Source: Streptomyces fuscichromogenes
Lineage (GTDB): Bacteria > Actinomycetota > Actinomycetes > Streptomycetales > Streptomycetaceae
Length of the DNA stretch: 64,000 nucleotides
Direction of reading: 5' to 3'
Assembly: GCF_014645815.1 (NCBI RefSeq)
Contig: NZ_BMML01000001.1
Span: 744,395-808,394, forward strand
The translations under genes and the position numbers were made by a program. A model generated the notes under the pieces. It did not search any database. It saw only the letters and a program-made list of their open reading frames with translations, and was not told the origin of the DNA. This document shows positions 54,914-61,990 of the stretch, piece after piece. The stretch's first letter is position 1, and the number at the start of each line of letters is the position of its first letter.

Positions 54914-56445
54914 CAGCGGTCCGGCCCGGCCCGGTGCTGAATGGCCTGCCCGGCGTGAAGGCACAGCTCGACGAGATCGCCGACCAGCTGGCGGCGGGTC
55001 TGCACTGCCTCTGGCTGCTGCCCGACCACCTGGTCGACTCGGGGCAGGCGGAGGACCTGTACCGGGCCGCTCTCAACAGCATGCCCGATCGCCTTGACCT
55101 GCTACCGCCTGCCGTTCCGGCGGTGCCCGCACCGCGCCGTCCCGTCTCCGGCGAAGCCGACGAGCCCACCGCGTACGACGCGGGGCAGTGGGAGGAGGCG
55201 GACGGAGCGGACTGGGACGATCTGCCCGAGATCGACTTCGACGACGGGTTCGACATCGGCTGGTCCGCCGAGCGCCCGGTACGCGGCGTGCGCCCGGCGC
55301 TCCGCGAGGAGGCCCTACCGGGACTCCTGGAGCGACTGGCCAAGGATCTCGCCGTGGACCCCGGCGAGGTCGTCGCACGGTTGACGGACCCGGCTCATCG
55401 CTGGCGACCGGTGATAGGCCTACGGGCCTGGGCGGAACCGGACGACCACGGGCAGGCCTCCGCGGGCGTGCCCGGCGTGCCCGGCGGGGGCGGCAGCCGG
55501 GGCGGAGCCGTCCAGCGGCTCTTCCATGCGCTGTCCGCCGCGACCAAAGAGGCGGGCCTGCCGCCCCAGGTACGTCCACGCCTGCTCGTCGTGGCTCGGC
55601 TGAGGGACGTTCCGGGATCGCTCGTCGAAGAACTGGACCGGGACATCGCGACCACGGCCGTGCGCTGGTGGTGGGGCACGATCGGGCGACTGGACACGGC
55701 GACGATCGTGGCGTCCACCCGGACGCGAGGCACCGCGGTCCATGTCGCCCAGCGCATTCGGGCCGTCGTCCGTGACGAGGTCGTCGCCGAGATCGCCGGA
55801 TTCGACCTGGCGCTCGCCCGGCGACTGGCCGTGGCGTGGGACGGCCGGATCGGCGGACTCGACTCCGCCCTGCGGTCCTGCCTCGACGCCGAGCAGATCG
55901 GCCGGGCCGCCACCTGTCCCGACACGGCGTTCGAGGCCGGCACCCGGCGCCGCCCCGGCTCACGGCTGCGACCGGCCTGGTCCGAAGGGCTGGTGCAGTC
56001 GTGGGAGGGCATGCTGCGTCGTCATCCGGCCGTCTGGTACGCCGACGGCGGCGCGGACGGGCCGCCCGAACTCGACCTCCTGGTGGGGCAGGCGCAGCAA
56101 CGTGCGGTGTTCCCGTGGATCGAGGAGGCCCGTGACCGGCTGGCTCGCCTGGGCGCCCGTCATGCGGCCCGACCCCTGGCCGTCCTGGTCGAGACCTACG
56201 CCCAGCGGCCGCCCGCCGACTTCCGTTCGCACCCCGACAGAGCCTTCGCGCAACTGGAGGTCGGTGCCCTGCTCTCCGCCTGCCATGAGGGCGGCCTGGT
56301 CCTTCCGGGCGAGGAATTGCGGCTGCTCAAGACGCTGGTGAAGGCCAGGAACATCCTCGCGCACCGGGGCGCGCTCCGTGACGCCACGCTCCACACGCTG
56401 TGCGAGGAGTTCGCGCTCGCGCATCGACGCTGGGCGAAACTGTAG
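54910..56445 (+). CDS. Partner protein with C-terminal HEPN-like RNase motif
   Basis: A 511-residue protein, translated from a GTG inside the last codons of the giant NTPase gene. N-terminus: AQLDEIADQLAAGLHCLWLLPDHLVDSGQAEDLYRAAL. An acidic linker follows (EEADGADWDDLPEIDFDDGFD). The middle looks like a P-loop-less NTPase fold (RPRLLVVARLRDVPGSLVEELDRD, then VRWWWGTIGRLDTATIVAS). The last 110 residues are helical and contain LLKTLVKARNILAHRGALRD, with Arg480-x4-His485. RNxxxH is the catalytic signature of many HEPN toxins and nucleases. The HEPN call is from this motif and the helical setting only. It would be the effector, with the NTPase as sensor. Confidence 0.75.
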   Translation: MTAVRPGPVLNGLPGVKAQLDEIADQLAAGLHCLWLLPDHLVDSGQAEDLYRAALNSMPDRLDLLPPAVPAVPAPRRPVSGEADEPTAYDAGQWEEADGADWDDLPEIDFDDGFDIGWSAERPVRGVRPALREEALPGLLERLAKDLAVDPGEVVARLTDPAHRWRPVIGLRAWAEPDDHGQASAGVPGVPGGGGSRGGAVQRLFHALSAATKEAGLPPQVRPRLLVVARLRDVPGSLVEELDRDIATTAVRWWWGTIGRLDTATIVASTRTRGTAVHVAQRIRAVVRDEVVAEIAGFDLALARRLAVAWDGRIGGLDSALRSCLDAEQIGRAATCPDTAFEAGTRRRPGSRLRPAWSEGLVQSWEGMLRRHPAVWYADGGADGPPELDLLVGQAQQRAVFPWIEEARDRLARLGARHAARPLAVLVETYAQRPPADFRSHPDRAFAQLEVGALLSACHEGGLVLPGEELRLLKTLVKARNILAHRGALRDATLHTLCEEFALAHRRWAKL

Positions 56446-56584
56446 GGATCCGACAGCGACACCCGCGAGCCACTGTCGGTGCCCGCTTGCTCGTGGCGAT
56501 GGCGGGACCGATAGGTTTTTGATGAAGCCGCCTGTCATGTCAGCTGTTCGGGCGGGAGGTCAGACCGAACGAAAGGGTGATCCG

Positions 56585-57304
56585 TTGAGCCGCTCGGTTC
56601 TCGTCACCGGAGGCAACCGGGGCATCGGCCTCGCCATCGCCCGCGCTTTCGCCGACAACGGCGACAAGGTTGCCATCACGTACCGCTCGGGCGAGCCGCC
56701 GGCCGTCCTGAAGGAACTGGGCGTCCTGGCCGTCAAGTGCGACATCACCGACTCCGAGCAGGTGGAGCAGGCCTACAAGGAGATCGAGGATGCGCACGGT
56801 CCGGTCGAGGTCCTGATCGCCAACGCCGGCATCACCAAGGACACGCTCCTGATGCGCATGTCCGAGGAGGACTTCACCTCGGTCCTCGACACCAACCTCA
56901 CCGGCACCTTCCGGGTGGTCAAGCGCGCCAACCGCGGCATGCTGCGCGCCAAGAAGGGCCGCGTCGTCCTCATCTCCTCGGTCGTCGGCCTCTACGGCGG
57001 CCCCGGCCAGGCCAACTACGCCGCCTCCAAGGCCGCCCTGGTCGGCTTCGCGCGCTCCCTCGCCCGTGAGCTGGGCTCGCGCAACATCACCTTCAACGTC
57101 GTCGCGCCCGGCTTCGTCGACACCGACATGACCAAGGTGCTCACCGACGAGCAGCGCGCCAACATCGTGGCGCAGGTGCCGCTCGGCCGGTACGCGCAGC
57201 CCGAGGAGGTCGCCGCGACGGTGCGGTTCCTCGCCTCGGACGACGCCTCGTACATCACTGGAGCCGTCATCCCCGTTGACGGCGGACTGGGAATGGGTCA
57301 CTGA
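56585..57304 (+). CDS. fabG: 3-oxoacyl-ACP reductase FabG
   Basis: A 239-residue SDR that reduces 3-oxoacyl-ACP with NADPH in fatty-acid elongation. Motifs: VLVTGGNRGIGLAIARAFA, IANAGITKDTLLMRMS, VLISSVVGLYGGPGQANYAASKAALVGF with Ser and YxxxK, and VDGGLGMGH at the end. NAGITKDTLLMRM is typical of true FabG. It starts at TTG seven bases after GAAAGGG. The stop is six bases from the fabI start, so the two form an operon. It lies 140 bp after the HEPN-like gene but has the base use of a core gene. Confidence 0.95.
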   Translation: MSRSVLVTGGNRGIGLAIARAFADNGDKVAITYRSGEPPAVLKELGVLAVKCDITDSEQVEQAYKEIEDAHGPVEVLIANAGITKDTLLMRMSEEDFTSVLDTNLTGTFRVVKRANRGMLRAKKGRVVLISSVVGLYGGPGQANYAASKAALVGFARSLARELGSRNITFNVVAPGFVDTDMTKVLTDEQRANIVAQVPLGRYAQPEEVAATVRFLASDDASYITGAVIPVDGGLGMGH

Positions 57305-57309
57305 TCACC

Positions 57310-58077
57310 ATGAGTGGAATCCTCGAGGGCAAGCGCATCCTGATCACGGGTGTGCTGATGGAGTCCTCCATCGCCTTCCACGCGGCCAAGCTGGCCCAGG
57401 AGCAGGGTGCAGAGATCATCCTCACCGCGTTCCCGCGGCCCACGCTGACCGAGCGCATCGCCAAGAAGCTGCCGAAGCCCACCAAGGTCATCGAACTCGA
57501 CGTCACCAACGACGAGCACCTCGGCCGCCTTGCCGACCTCGTCGGCGAGGAGCTCGGCAGCCTCGACGGCGTCGTCCACTCCATCGGCTTCGCCCCGCAG
57601 GACGCGCTCGGCGGCAACTTCCTCAACACGCCGTTCGAGTCCGTCGCCACCGCCATGCACGTCTCGGCGTACTCCCTGAAGTCGCTGACCATGGCCTGCC
57701 TGCCGCTGATGCAGAACGGCGGCTCGGTCGTCGGCCTCACCTTCGACGCCCAGTACGCCTGGCCGCAGTACGACTGGATGGGCCCGGCCAAGGCCGCCCT
57801 GGAGGCCACCAGCCGCTACCTCGCACGCGACCTGGGCAAGCAGAACATCCGCTGCAACCTCATCTCCGCCGGCCCGATCGGCTCCATGGCCGCCAAGTCC
57901 ATCCCGGGCTTCAGCGACCTGGCCGCCGTCTGGGACCACCGCTCCCCGCTGGAGTGGGACCTCAAGGACCCCGAGCCGGCCGGCAAGGGCATCGTGGCCC
58001 TGCTGAGCGACTGGTTCCCGAAGACCACCGGCGAGATCATCCACGTGGACGGCGGTCTGCACGCCATCGGCGCCTGA
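57310..58077 (+). CDS. fabI: Enoyl-ACP reductase FabI (InhA type)
   Basis: A 255-residue NADH-dependent enoyl-ACP reductase. It completes each fatty-acid elongation cycle and is the target of triclosan and isoniazid-type inhibitors. Family markers: GKRILITGVLMESSIAFHAAKLAQEQGAE, VHSIGFAPQDALGGNFLNTPF and the catalytic YDWMGPAKAALEA with Tyr-x6-Lys. VDGGLHAIGA ends the protein. It is the second gene of the fabG-fabI pair and a hairpin terminator follows. Confidence 0.97.
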   Translation: MSGILEGKRILITGVLMESSIAFHAAKLAQEQGAEIILTAFPRPTLTERIAKKLPKPTKVIELDVTNDEHLGRLADLVGEELGSLDGVVHSIGFAPQDALGGNFLNTPFESVATAMHVSAYSLKSLTMACLPLMQNGGSVVGLTFDAQYAWPQYDWMGPAKAALEATSRYLARDLGKQNIRCNLISAGPIGSMAAKSIPGFSDLAAVWDHRSPLEWDLKDPEPAGKGIVALLSDWFPKTTGEIIHVDGGLHAIGA

Positions 58078-58113
58078 CCCGTACGGACTCGCACGGACTC
58101 CGCACGGACTCCC

Positions 58114-58144
58114 GAGGCCCGCATCCCGCAGGGGTGCGGGCCTC
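58114..58144 (+). terminator. Hairpin terminator after fabI
   Basis: GAGGCCCGCA (58,114-58,123) and TGCGGGCCTC (58,135-58,144) form a perfect 10-bp stem with an 11-base loop that can pair further inside, 37 bp past the fabI stop. Three copies of a CACGGACTC-like unit precede it. Confidence 0.75.
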
Positions 58145-58260
58145 ACCCGTTCGGCCCACCGGCCGGGCCGTCGCCGCCGCGACGGCGCACGCTGGATCAC
58201 GCGTGGAGCGAGCGTTCACCGCGCGACGTCCCTCCCGAGCCCGGCCGAGGAGGTCCCCTT

Positions 58261-58611
58261 GTGCGCCTGTCCCGCAGCCTGGCCCCGGTGACTCTGGCGC
58301 TCGCCCTGGTGCTGTCGCTGCCGTACGACGCGGAGTGCCACGCGCGCGTGCCGAGCGGACACGAACCCGCGCCGCAGTTGTTCGGCGCGTCCTGCCGGAC
58401 CACCGTCCGCGGCTCCCATGTGGTGACCTACTGCCACAACCCCTACGTCGACACCGACCGGGTCCGGCTGCACATCGAGTGCGCCCAGTGGTGGGACATC
58501 GACACCGACACCGCCCCGGCCGACATCGGACCGGCGCTCACCGTCCGGCTCTCCGGCCGCTGCTGGAAGGGCGTCCGCGCGGTGTGGGTCAGCCACCAGA
58601 AGATGAGCTGA
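58261..58611 (+). CDS. Small secreted cysteine-containing protein
   Basis: A 116-residue precursor that starts at GTG after GAGGAGG. Residues 1-25 form a signal peptide (RSLAPVTLALALVLSLPY). The mature part of about 90 residues has Cys in ASCRTTV, VTYCHNP, HIECAQWW and GRCWKG plus one near the cleavage site, so two disulfides are likely. The tail is VWVSHQKMS. I do not recognise the family. Its last 23 bases overlap the 3' end of the converging GntR gene. Confidence 0.78.
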   Translation: MRLSRSLAPVTLALALVLSLPYDAECHARVPSGHEPAPQLFGASCRTTVRGSHVVTYCHNPYVDTDRVRLHIECAQWWDIDTDTAPADIGPALTVRLSGRCWKGVRAVWVSHQKMS

Positions 58612-59281
58612 ACCGGTCCGGACGGCACAGGAACGGGTAGCTCGCCGCCTCCTTCGCGGCCGCGTCCGCGTCGCCCGCGCGGATCGCCTCGACCAGCCGC
58701 GTGTGGTCCATGTACGACTGCGGCGTCAGCTCGGCGCCGACGTCCGCGCGCAGCCACTCCCGCAGTACCTCGCCCAGGTCGGCGTACATCGCCGTCAGCA
58801 CGTCGTTGTGCGAGGCGGCCACCACGGCCAGGTGCAGGGTCGCGTCCGCCGTCACGAAGGTCTCCGCGTCCCCCGACCGCCAGGCCTGCTCGCGGCGCGC
58901 CAGGAGGGCGTCGAGCTGCCTGAGGTCCTTCTCGGTACGCCGGACCGCGGCCAGCCGGGCCGCCGACGACTCCAGGGTGGAGCGCAGCTCGGCGATGTGC
59001 CGGGGGTCGGCCTCGGCGAACCGGCGGTGCATCACACCGGCCAGCTCACTGGTCGCCGCCACGTACGTGCCCGAGCCCTGGCGGATGTCCAGCAGACCGT
59101 TGTGCGCCAGCGCCCGGACGGCCTCCCGGACGGTGTTGCGGGCCACCCCGAGCTGCTCGACCAGCTCCGGCTCGGTGGGGATGCGCGAGCCCACCGGCCA
59201 TTCGCCCGAGGTGATCTGGTTCCGCAGCTCGGCGATGACCTGCTCGGACAGCGCCGAGCGGCGCGGATGGCTCAGAGGCAT
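58589..59281 (-). CDS. GntR-family regulator (FadR/FCD subgroup)
   Basis: A 230-residue transcription factor. The N-terminal winged helix is LSEQVIAELRNQITSGEWPVGSRIPTEPELVEQLGVARNTVREAVRALAHNGLLDIRQGSGTYV. The C-terminal FCD ligand domain follows (HIAELRSTLESSAARLAA, ETFVTADATLHLAVVAASHNDVLTAMY, YMDHTRLVEAIRAGDADAAA), with His and Asp metal-ligand positions. It is divergent from the MFS gene, with a 13-bp inverted repeat between, so it most likely represses that transporter. The effector is unknown. Confidence 0.92.
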   Translation of the reverse strand: MPLSHPRRSALSEQVIAELRNQITSGEWPVGSRIPTEPELVEQLGVARNTVREAVRALAHNGLLDIRQGSGTYVAATSELAGVMHRRFAEADPRHIAELRSTLESSAARLAAVRRTEKDLRQLDALLARREQAWRSGDAETFVTADATLHLAVVAASHNDVLTAMYADLGEVLREWLRADVGAELTPQSYMDHTRLVEAIRAGDADAAAKEAASYPFLCRPDRFSSSSGG

Positions 59282-59344
59282 GACACACCTTCGCACGCGA
59301 GGACCCGGCGGGAGCGACCGGGCCCGCCCGGGGATGGACAAATA

Positions 59345-59357
59345 ATCATCCCATGAT
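59345..59357. promoter_or_regulatory. Inverted repeat operator candidate for the GntR regulator
   Basis: ATCATCCCATGAT is a perfect 13-bp inverted repeat in an AT-rich patch between the divergent gntR and MFS genes. A further ATGAT half-site follows at 59,361-59,365. FadR-type regulators bind sites of this size, but this sequence does not match a named consensus. Confidence 0.5.
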
Positions 59358-59372
59358 TCTATGATAGGTCTC

Positions 59373-60740
59373 ATGGCAGGCAAGGAAACCGACACCACGA
59401 GCTCCATCTCCACGACGGCACAGACGACGGCACAGACGACGGCACTTACGACGGCAGGGACGACGGCGGGGGTGACAGCCCGGGCGGTGGCGTCCGACGG
59501 GAGCCCCGTGACCGGCACACGCGCGTGGACGACACGGCTGGTCGTCCTCGGCATCGTGCTGTCCGCGGTCAACCTCCGGCCCGCCATCACCAGCCTCGGC
59601 GCACTCCTGGAGGAGGTCCGCGACGGCCTCGGCATGAGCGGCAGCGTGGCCGGGCTGCTCACCTCCGTGCCCCCGCTCTGCTTCGCGGTCTTCGGCTTCA
59701 CGGCCCCGCGGCTCGCCCGCCGGTTCGGCCCGGTGGCCGTGGTCTGCGCCGGCATGGTGGCCATCACGGCGGGCCTGCTGATACGGCCCTACGCCGGGAG
59801 CACGGCCGGTTTCCTGGCGGCCAGCGCGCTCGCGCTCATGGGCATCGCGCTCAGCAACGTGCTGATGCCGGTCATCGTCAAGCGCTGGTTCCCCGACCGG
59901 GTCGGCTCCATGACCGGCGTGTACTCGATGGCCCTCGCCGCCGGCACCGCGGTGGCCGCCGCGGTGACCGTGCCCACGACCGACGCGCTGGGCGGCGGCT
60001 GGCAGGCCGGGCTGGCCGTCTGGGCCGGGCTCGCGGCGGTCGCGGTGCTGCCGTGGGTTCCGCTGCTGCGCGACCGGGGAACGGCCCCGGCCCCGGCCCC
60101 CGCCCCGGAGACCGAGGCACGCGCGCGTGCGGAGCGGCGGCCGCCCGCGCTGCGGATCACCCGCAGCCGTACCGCCTGGGCGCTCGCGGTGTTCTTCGGA
60201 CTCCAGGCCACCGCCGCCTACATCACGATGGGCTGGATGGCGCAGATCTTCCGGGACGCGGGCGTCTCCGCGAGCACGGCGGGGCTGCTGCTGGCCCTCA
60301 CCATGGTGATGGGCGTGCCGCTGGCCTTCGTCATCCCGCGGGTGGCCACCCGGCTGCCGCACCAGGGCCCGATCGTGATCGCACTCGGCGTCTGCGGCCT
60401 CGCCGGGTACGCCGGTCTGTACCTCGCGCCCGCCGGTGGTGCCTGGGCCTGGGCCGTTCTGCTCGGCGTCTCGAACTGTGCCTTCCCGCTGGCCCTCACC
60501 ATGGTCGGGATGCGGGCCAGGACCGGCGCGGGTGTCGTCCAGCTCTCCGCCTTCGCCCAGAGCGCCGGATATCTGATCTCCATCCCCGGCCCGCTGCTGG
60601 TGGGCGTGCTCTACCAGCACAGCGGCGGCTGGGGCCTGCCGATCGCCCTCATGGTCGGCCTGATGATCCCGCAGATGGCCGTCGGTGTCCTGGCGGGCCG
60701 CGACCGCACGGTGGAGGACGAGGCGGCCGCGGCCGCGTGA
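59373..60740 (+). CDS. MFS transporter of the CynX/NimT type
   Basis: A 455-residue protein with 12 predicted transmembrane segments. After a Thr/Ala-rich lead of about 45 residues, the first helices read RLVVLGIVLSAVNLRPAITSLGALLEEVRDGLGMSG, a CynX/NimT hallmark. GFTAPRLARRFGPVAVV is the A-like loop. A central loop is Ala/Pro/Glu-rich. Relatives export cyanate, 2-nitroimidazole or other small acids. ATG at 59,373 was chosen; the ATG 12 bases upstream is possible. A 38-residue SGM_5486-type protein follows. Confidence 0.88.
   Translation: MAGKETDTTSSISTTAQTTAQTTALTTAGTTAGVTARAVASDGSPVTGTRAWTTRLVVLGIVLSAVNLRPAITSLGALLEEVRDGLGMSGSVAGLLTSVPPLCFAVFGFTAPRLARRFGPVAVVCAGMVAITAGLLIRPYAGSTAGFLAASALALMGIALSNVLMPVIVKRWFPDRVGSMTGVYSMALAAGTAVAAAVTVPTTDALGGGWQAGLAVWAGLAAVAVLPWVPLLRDRGTAPAPAPAPETEARARAERRPPALRITRSRTAWALAVFFGLQATAAYITMGWMAQIFRDAGVSASTAGLLLALTMVMGVPLAFVIPRVATRLPHQGPIVIALGVCGLAGYAGLYLAPAGGAWAWAVLLGVSNCAFPLALTMVGMRARTGAGVVQLSAFAQSAGYLISIPGPLLVGVLYQHSGGWGLPIALMVGLMIPQMAVGVLAGRDRTVEDEAAAAA
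59412..59471 (+). repeat. Five tandem 12-bp repeats in the MFS N-terminus
   Basis: ACGACGGCACAG occurs twice in a row, followed by ACGACGGCACTT, ACGACGGCAGGG and ACGACGGCGGGG. The array encodes the TTAQ-TTAQ-TTAL-TTAG-TTAG stretch of the cytoplasmic lead. The 12-bp unit keeps the frame, so copy number could vary without loss of function. Confidence 0.85.
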
Positions 60741-60796
60741 CGTGTCGCGGCCACCCCGCGCGGCCCTTCGCCTTCCGGGGGTGTCAGACTGGGTCC

Positions 60797-60913
60797 ATGC
60801 CAGTGCTCGACCCGAACCCCCAGAACGGCCAGAGGAAGATGCTGATCGTCTTCGGCTCGTTCTTCGCCATCTTCATCGTCATCGCTGTCATCGCGACCCT
60901 CGCGTCACCCTGA
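60797..60913 (+). CDS. SGM_5486-family small transporter-associated protein
   Basis: A 38-residue protein with one transmembrane helix (KMLIVFGSFFAIFIVIAVIATLA) after a short polar lead, PVLDPNPQNGQ. The length, start and position directly after a CynX/NimT-type MFS gene match the streptomycete SGM_5486 transporter-associated family. It may stabilise the transporter. It is too short to be found by length-limited gene finding. Confidence 0.85.
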   Translation: MPVLDPNPQNGQRKMLIVFGSFFAIFIVIAVIATLASP

Positions 60914-60929
60914 CCGCAGCCCCGCGGCC

Positions 60930-60962
60930 GATGGTGGGGCTAGCCCCACCATCCCCTAGGGG
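60930..60962. promoter_or_regulatory. Adjacent perfect palindromes after the SGM_5486 gene
   Basis: GATGGTGGGG, CTAG, CCCCACCATC (60,930-60,953) is a perfect 24-bp palindrome. It shares its last base with CCCCTAGGGG (60,953-60,962). As RNA, the first would make a strong hairpin and end the MFS transcript. As DNA, the C/G-tract symmetry also looks like an operator for the next gene, which starts 118 bp downstream. Confidence 0.5.
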
Positions 60963-61079
60963 GTGAGGGTCAGGGTCAAGTGGGTGGATCACCGGATGGG
61001 TTGGCGACCGCGGATTCCGTAGTTTCGTGGTGTGGCCGCGAGGACGGCCGACGGACCCCGGCGACCAGCGGAGGCGATC

Positions 61080-61286
61080 ATGCCGGCCCTAACGCACACC
61101 CGGCCCCACCCGGCGACCCCGGGCAGTGTGGACATCCGGCTCCCCTGGTGGGCGCTCGCCCTTCCCGCGCTCGCCTTCGTCGCGCTGCTGATTCTCATAC
61201 TGAACCCGGCGGACGCCCACGCGGCCACCGGCGACCCCGCCGTCACCCATCTCTTCGAGCGTGTCCAGCAGCTCGTCACCCGCTAG
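61080..61286 (+). CDS. Small membrane protein, unknown function
   Basis: A 68-residue protein with one transmembrane segment at about residues 20-42 (LPWWALALPALAFVALLILILN) and a short C-terminal region that reads PADAHAATGDPAVTHLFERVQQLVTR. The ATG at 61,080 has GAGG five bases upstream, which favours it over the longer frame from 61,032. The family is unknown to me; similar short proteins are common in streptomycetes. Confidence 0.78.
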   Translation: MPALTHTRPHPATPGSVDIRLPWWALALPALAFVALLILILNPADAHAATGDPAVTHLFERVQQLVTR

Positions 61287-61365
61287 CCACCGCCCCTCCG
61301 GACAGCGCGAATCCGCATGTCAACTCCCTGCGCCCGATGGCCTGTTTCATGCGAAGCTGGGTGCC

Positions 61366-61884
61366 ATGAGCGTCGCAGAACCCCGCAGGATTGTCCTCTT
61401 CCGCCATGCGAAAGCCGACTGGCCACAGGTGACCGACCACGAGCGGCCGCTCGCTGACCGGGGCCGAACGGACGCCGCCGTCGCCGGACGCAAGCTGGCG
61501 GACAGCGGCATCACCTTCGACCTGGCCCTGTGCTCCACCTCCGTGCGTACCCGGGAGACCTGGAAGCTCGCCGTCCACGAGCTCGCGCACCGGCCGAAAA
61601 CCGTCTATGAGGAGCGGGTGTACGAGGCCTCGCCGGGCGAGCTGATCGCCGTGCTCAACGAGGTGCCCGACGACGTACAGAACGTGATCCTCATCGGTCA
61701 CAACCCCGGCGTGCACGGTGTGACCGAGATCCTCGCCGGCACCGCCGAGGATGACGCCCGCGAGTGGATGAACCGCCGGGGCTTTCCCGCCGCCGCCTTC
61801 GCGGTCGTGACGCACGAGGGCTCCTGGAAGACCCTGGAGCCCGGCGTGGCCACCCTCGCGGACTACTGGGCGCCCTCCGAATGA
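61366..61884 (+). CDS. SixA-like histidine phosphatase
   Basis: A 172-residue histidine phosphatase-superfamily protein. The catalytic His is in RRIVLFRHAKADWPQ (an RHA variant of RHG). SLCSTSVRT-like Arg is in LALCSTSVRTRETWKLAV, and the second His is in VILIGHNPGVHGVTEIL. These match the SixA/COG2062 group, some of which dephosphorylate phosphohistidine on signalling or PTS proteins. The target here is not known. A strong hairpin separates it from the converging serB. Confidence 0.9.
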   Translation: MSVAEPRRIVLFRHAKADWPQVTDHERPLADRGRTDAAVAGRKLADSGITFDLALCSTSVRTRETWKLAVHELAHRPKTVYEERVYEASPGELIAVLNEVPDDVQNVILIGHNPGVHGVTEILAGTAEDDAREWMNRRGFPAAAFAVVTHEGSWKTLEPGVATLADYWAPSE

Positions 61885-61914
61885 GACCACCGCACCATCA
61901 CTGACCTGGGACGC

Positions 61915-61956
61915 CGAGGGGGCCCGGCACCATGGAGACGGTGCCGGGCCCCCTCG
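61915..61956. terminator. Perfect 17-bp bidirectional terminator hairpin
   Basis: CGAGGGGGCCCGGCACC (61,915-61,931) pairs fully with GGTGCCGGGCCCCCTCG (61,940-61,956) around an eight-base loop. It lies 31 bp after the sixA-like stop and 35 bp after the serB stop, so it can end both converging transcripts. Confidence 0.88.
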
Positions 61957-61990
61957 TGTCCGGACTTGCGTGCCGGATCGGCCGGACGGG

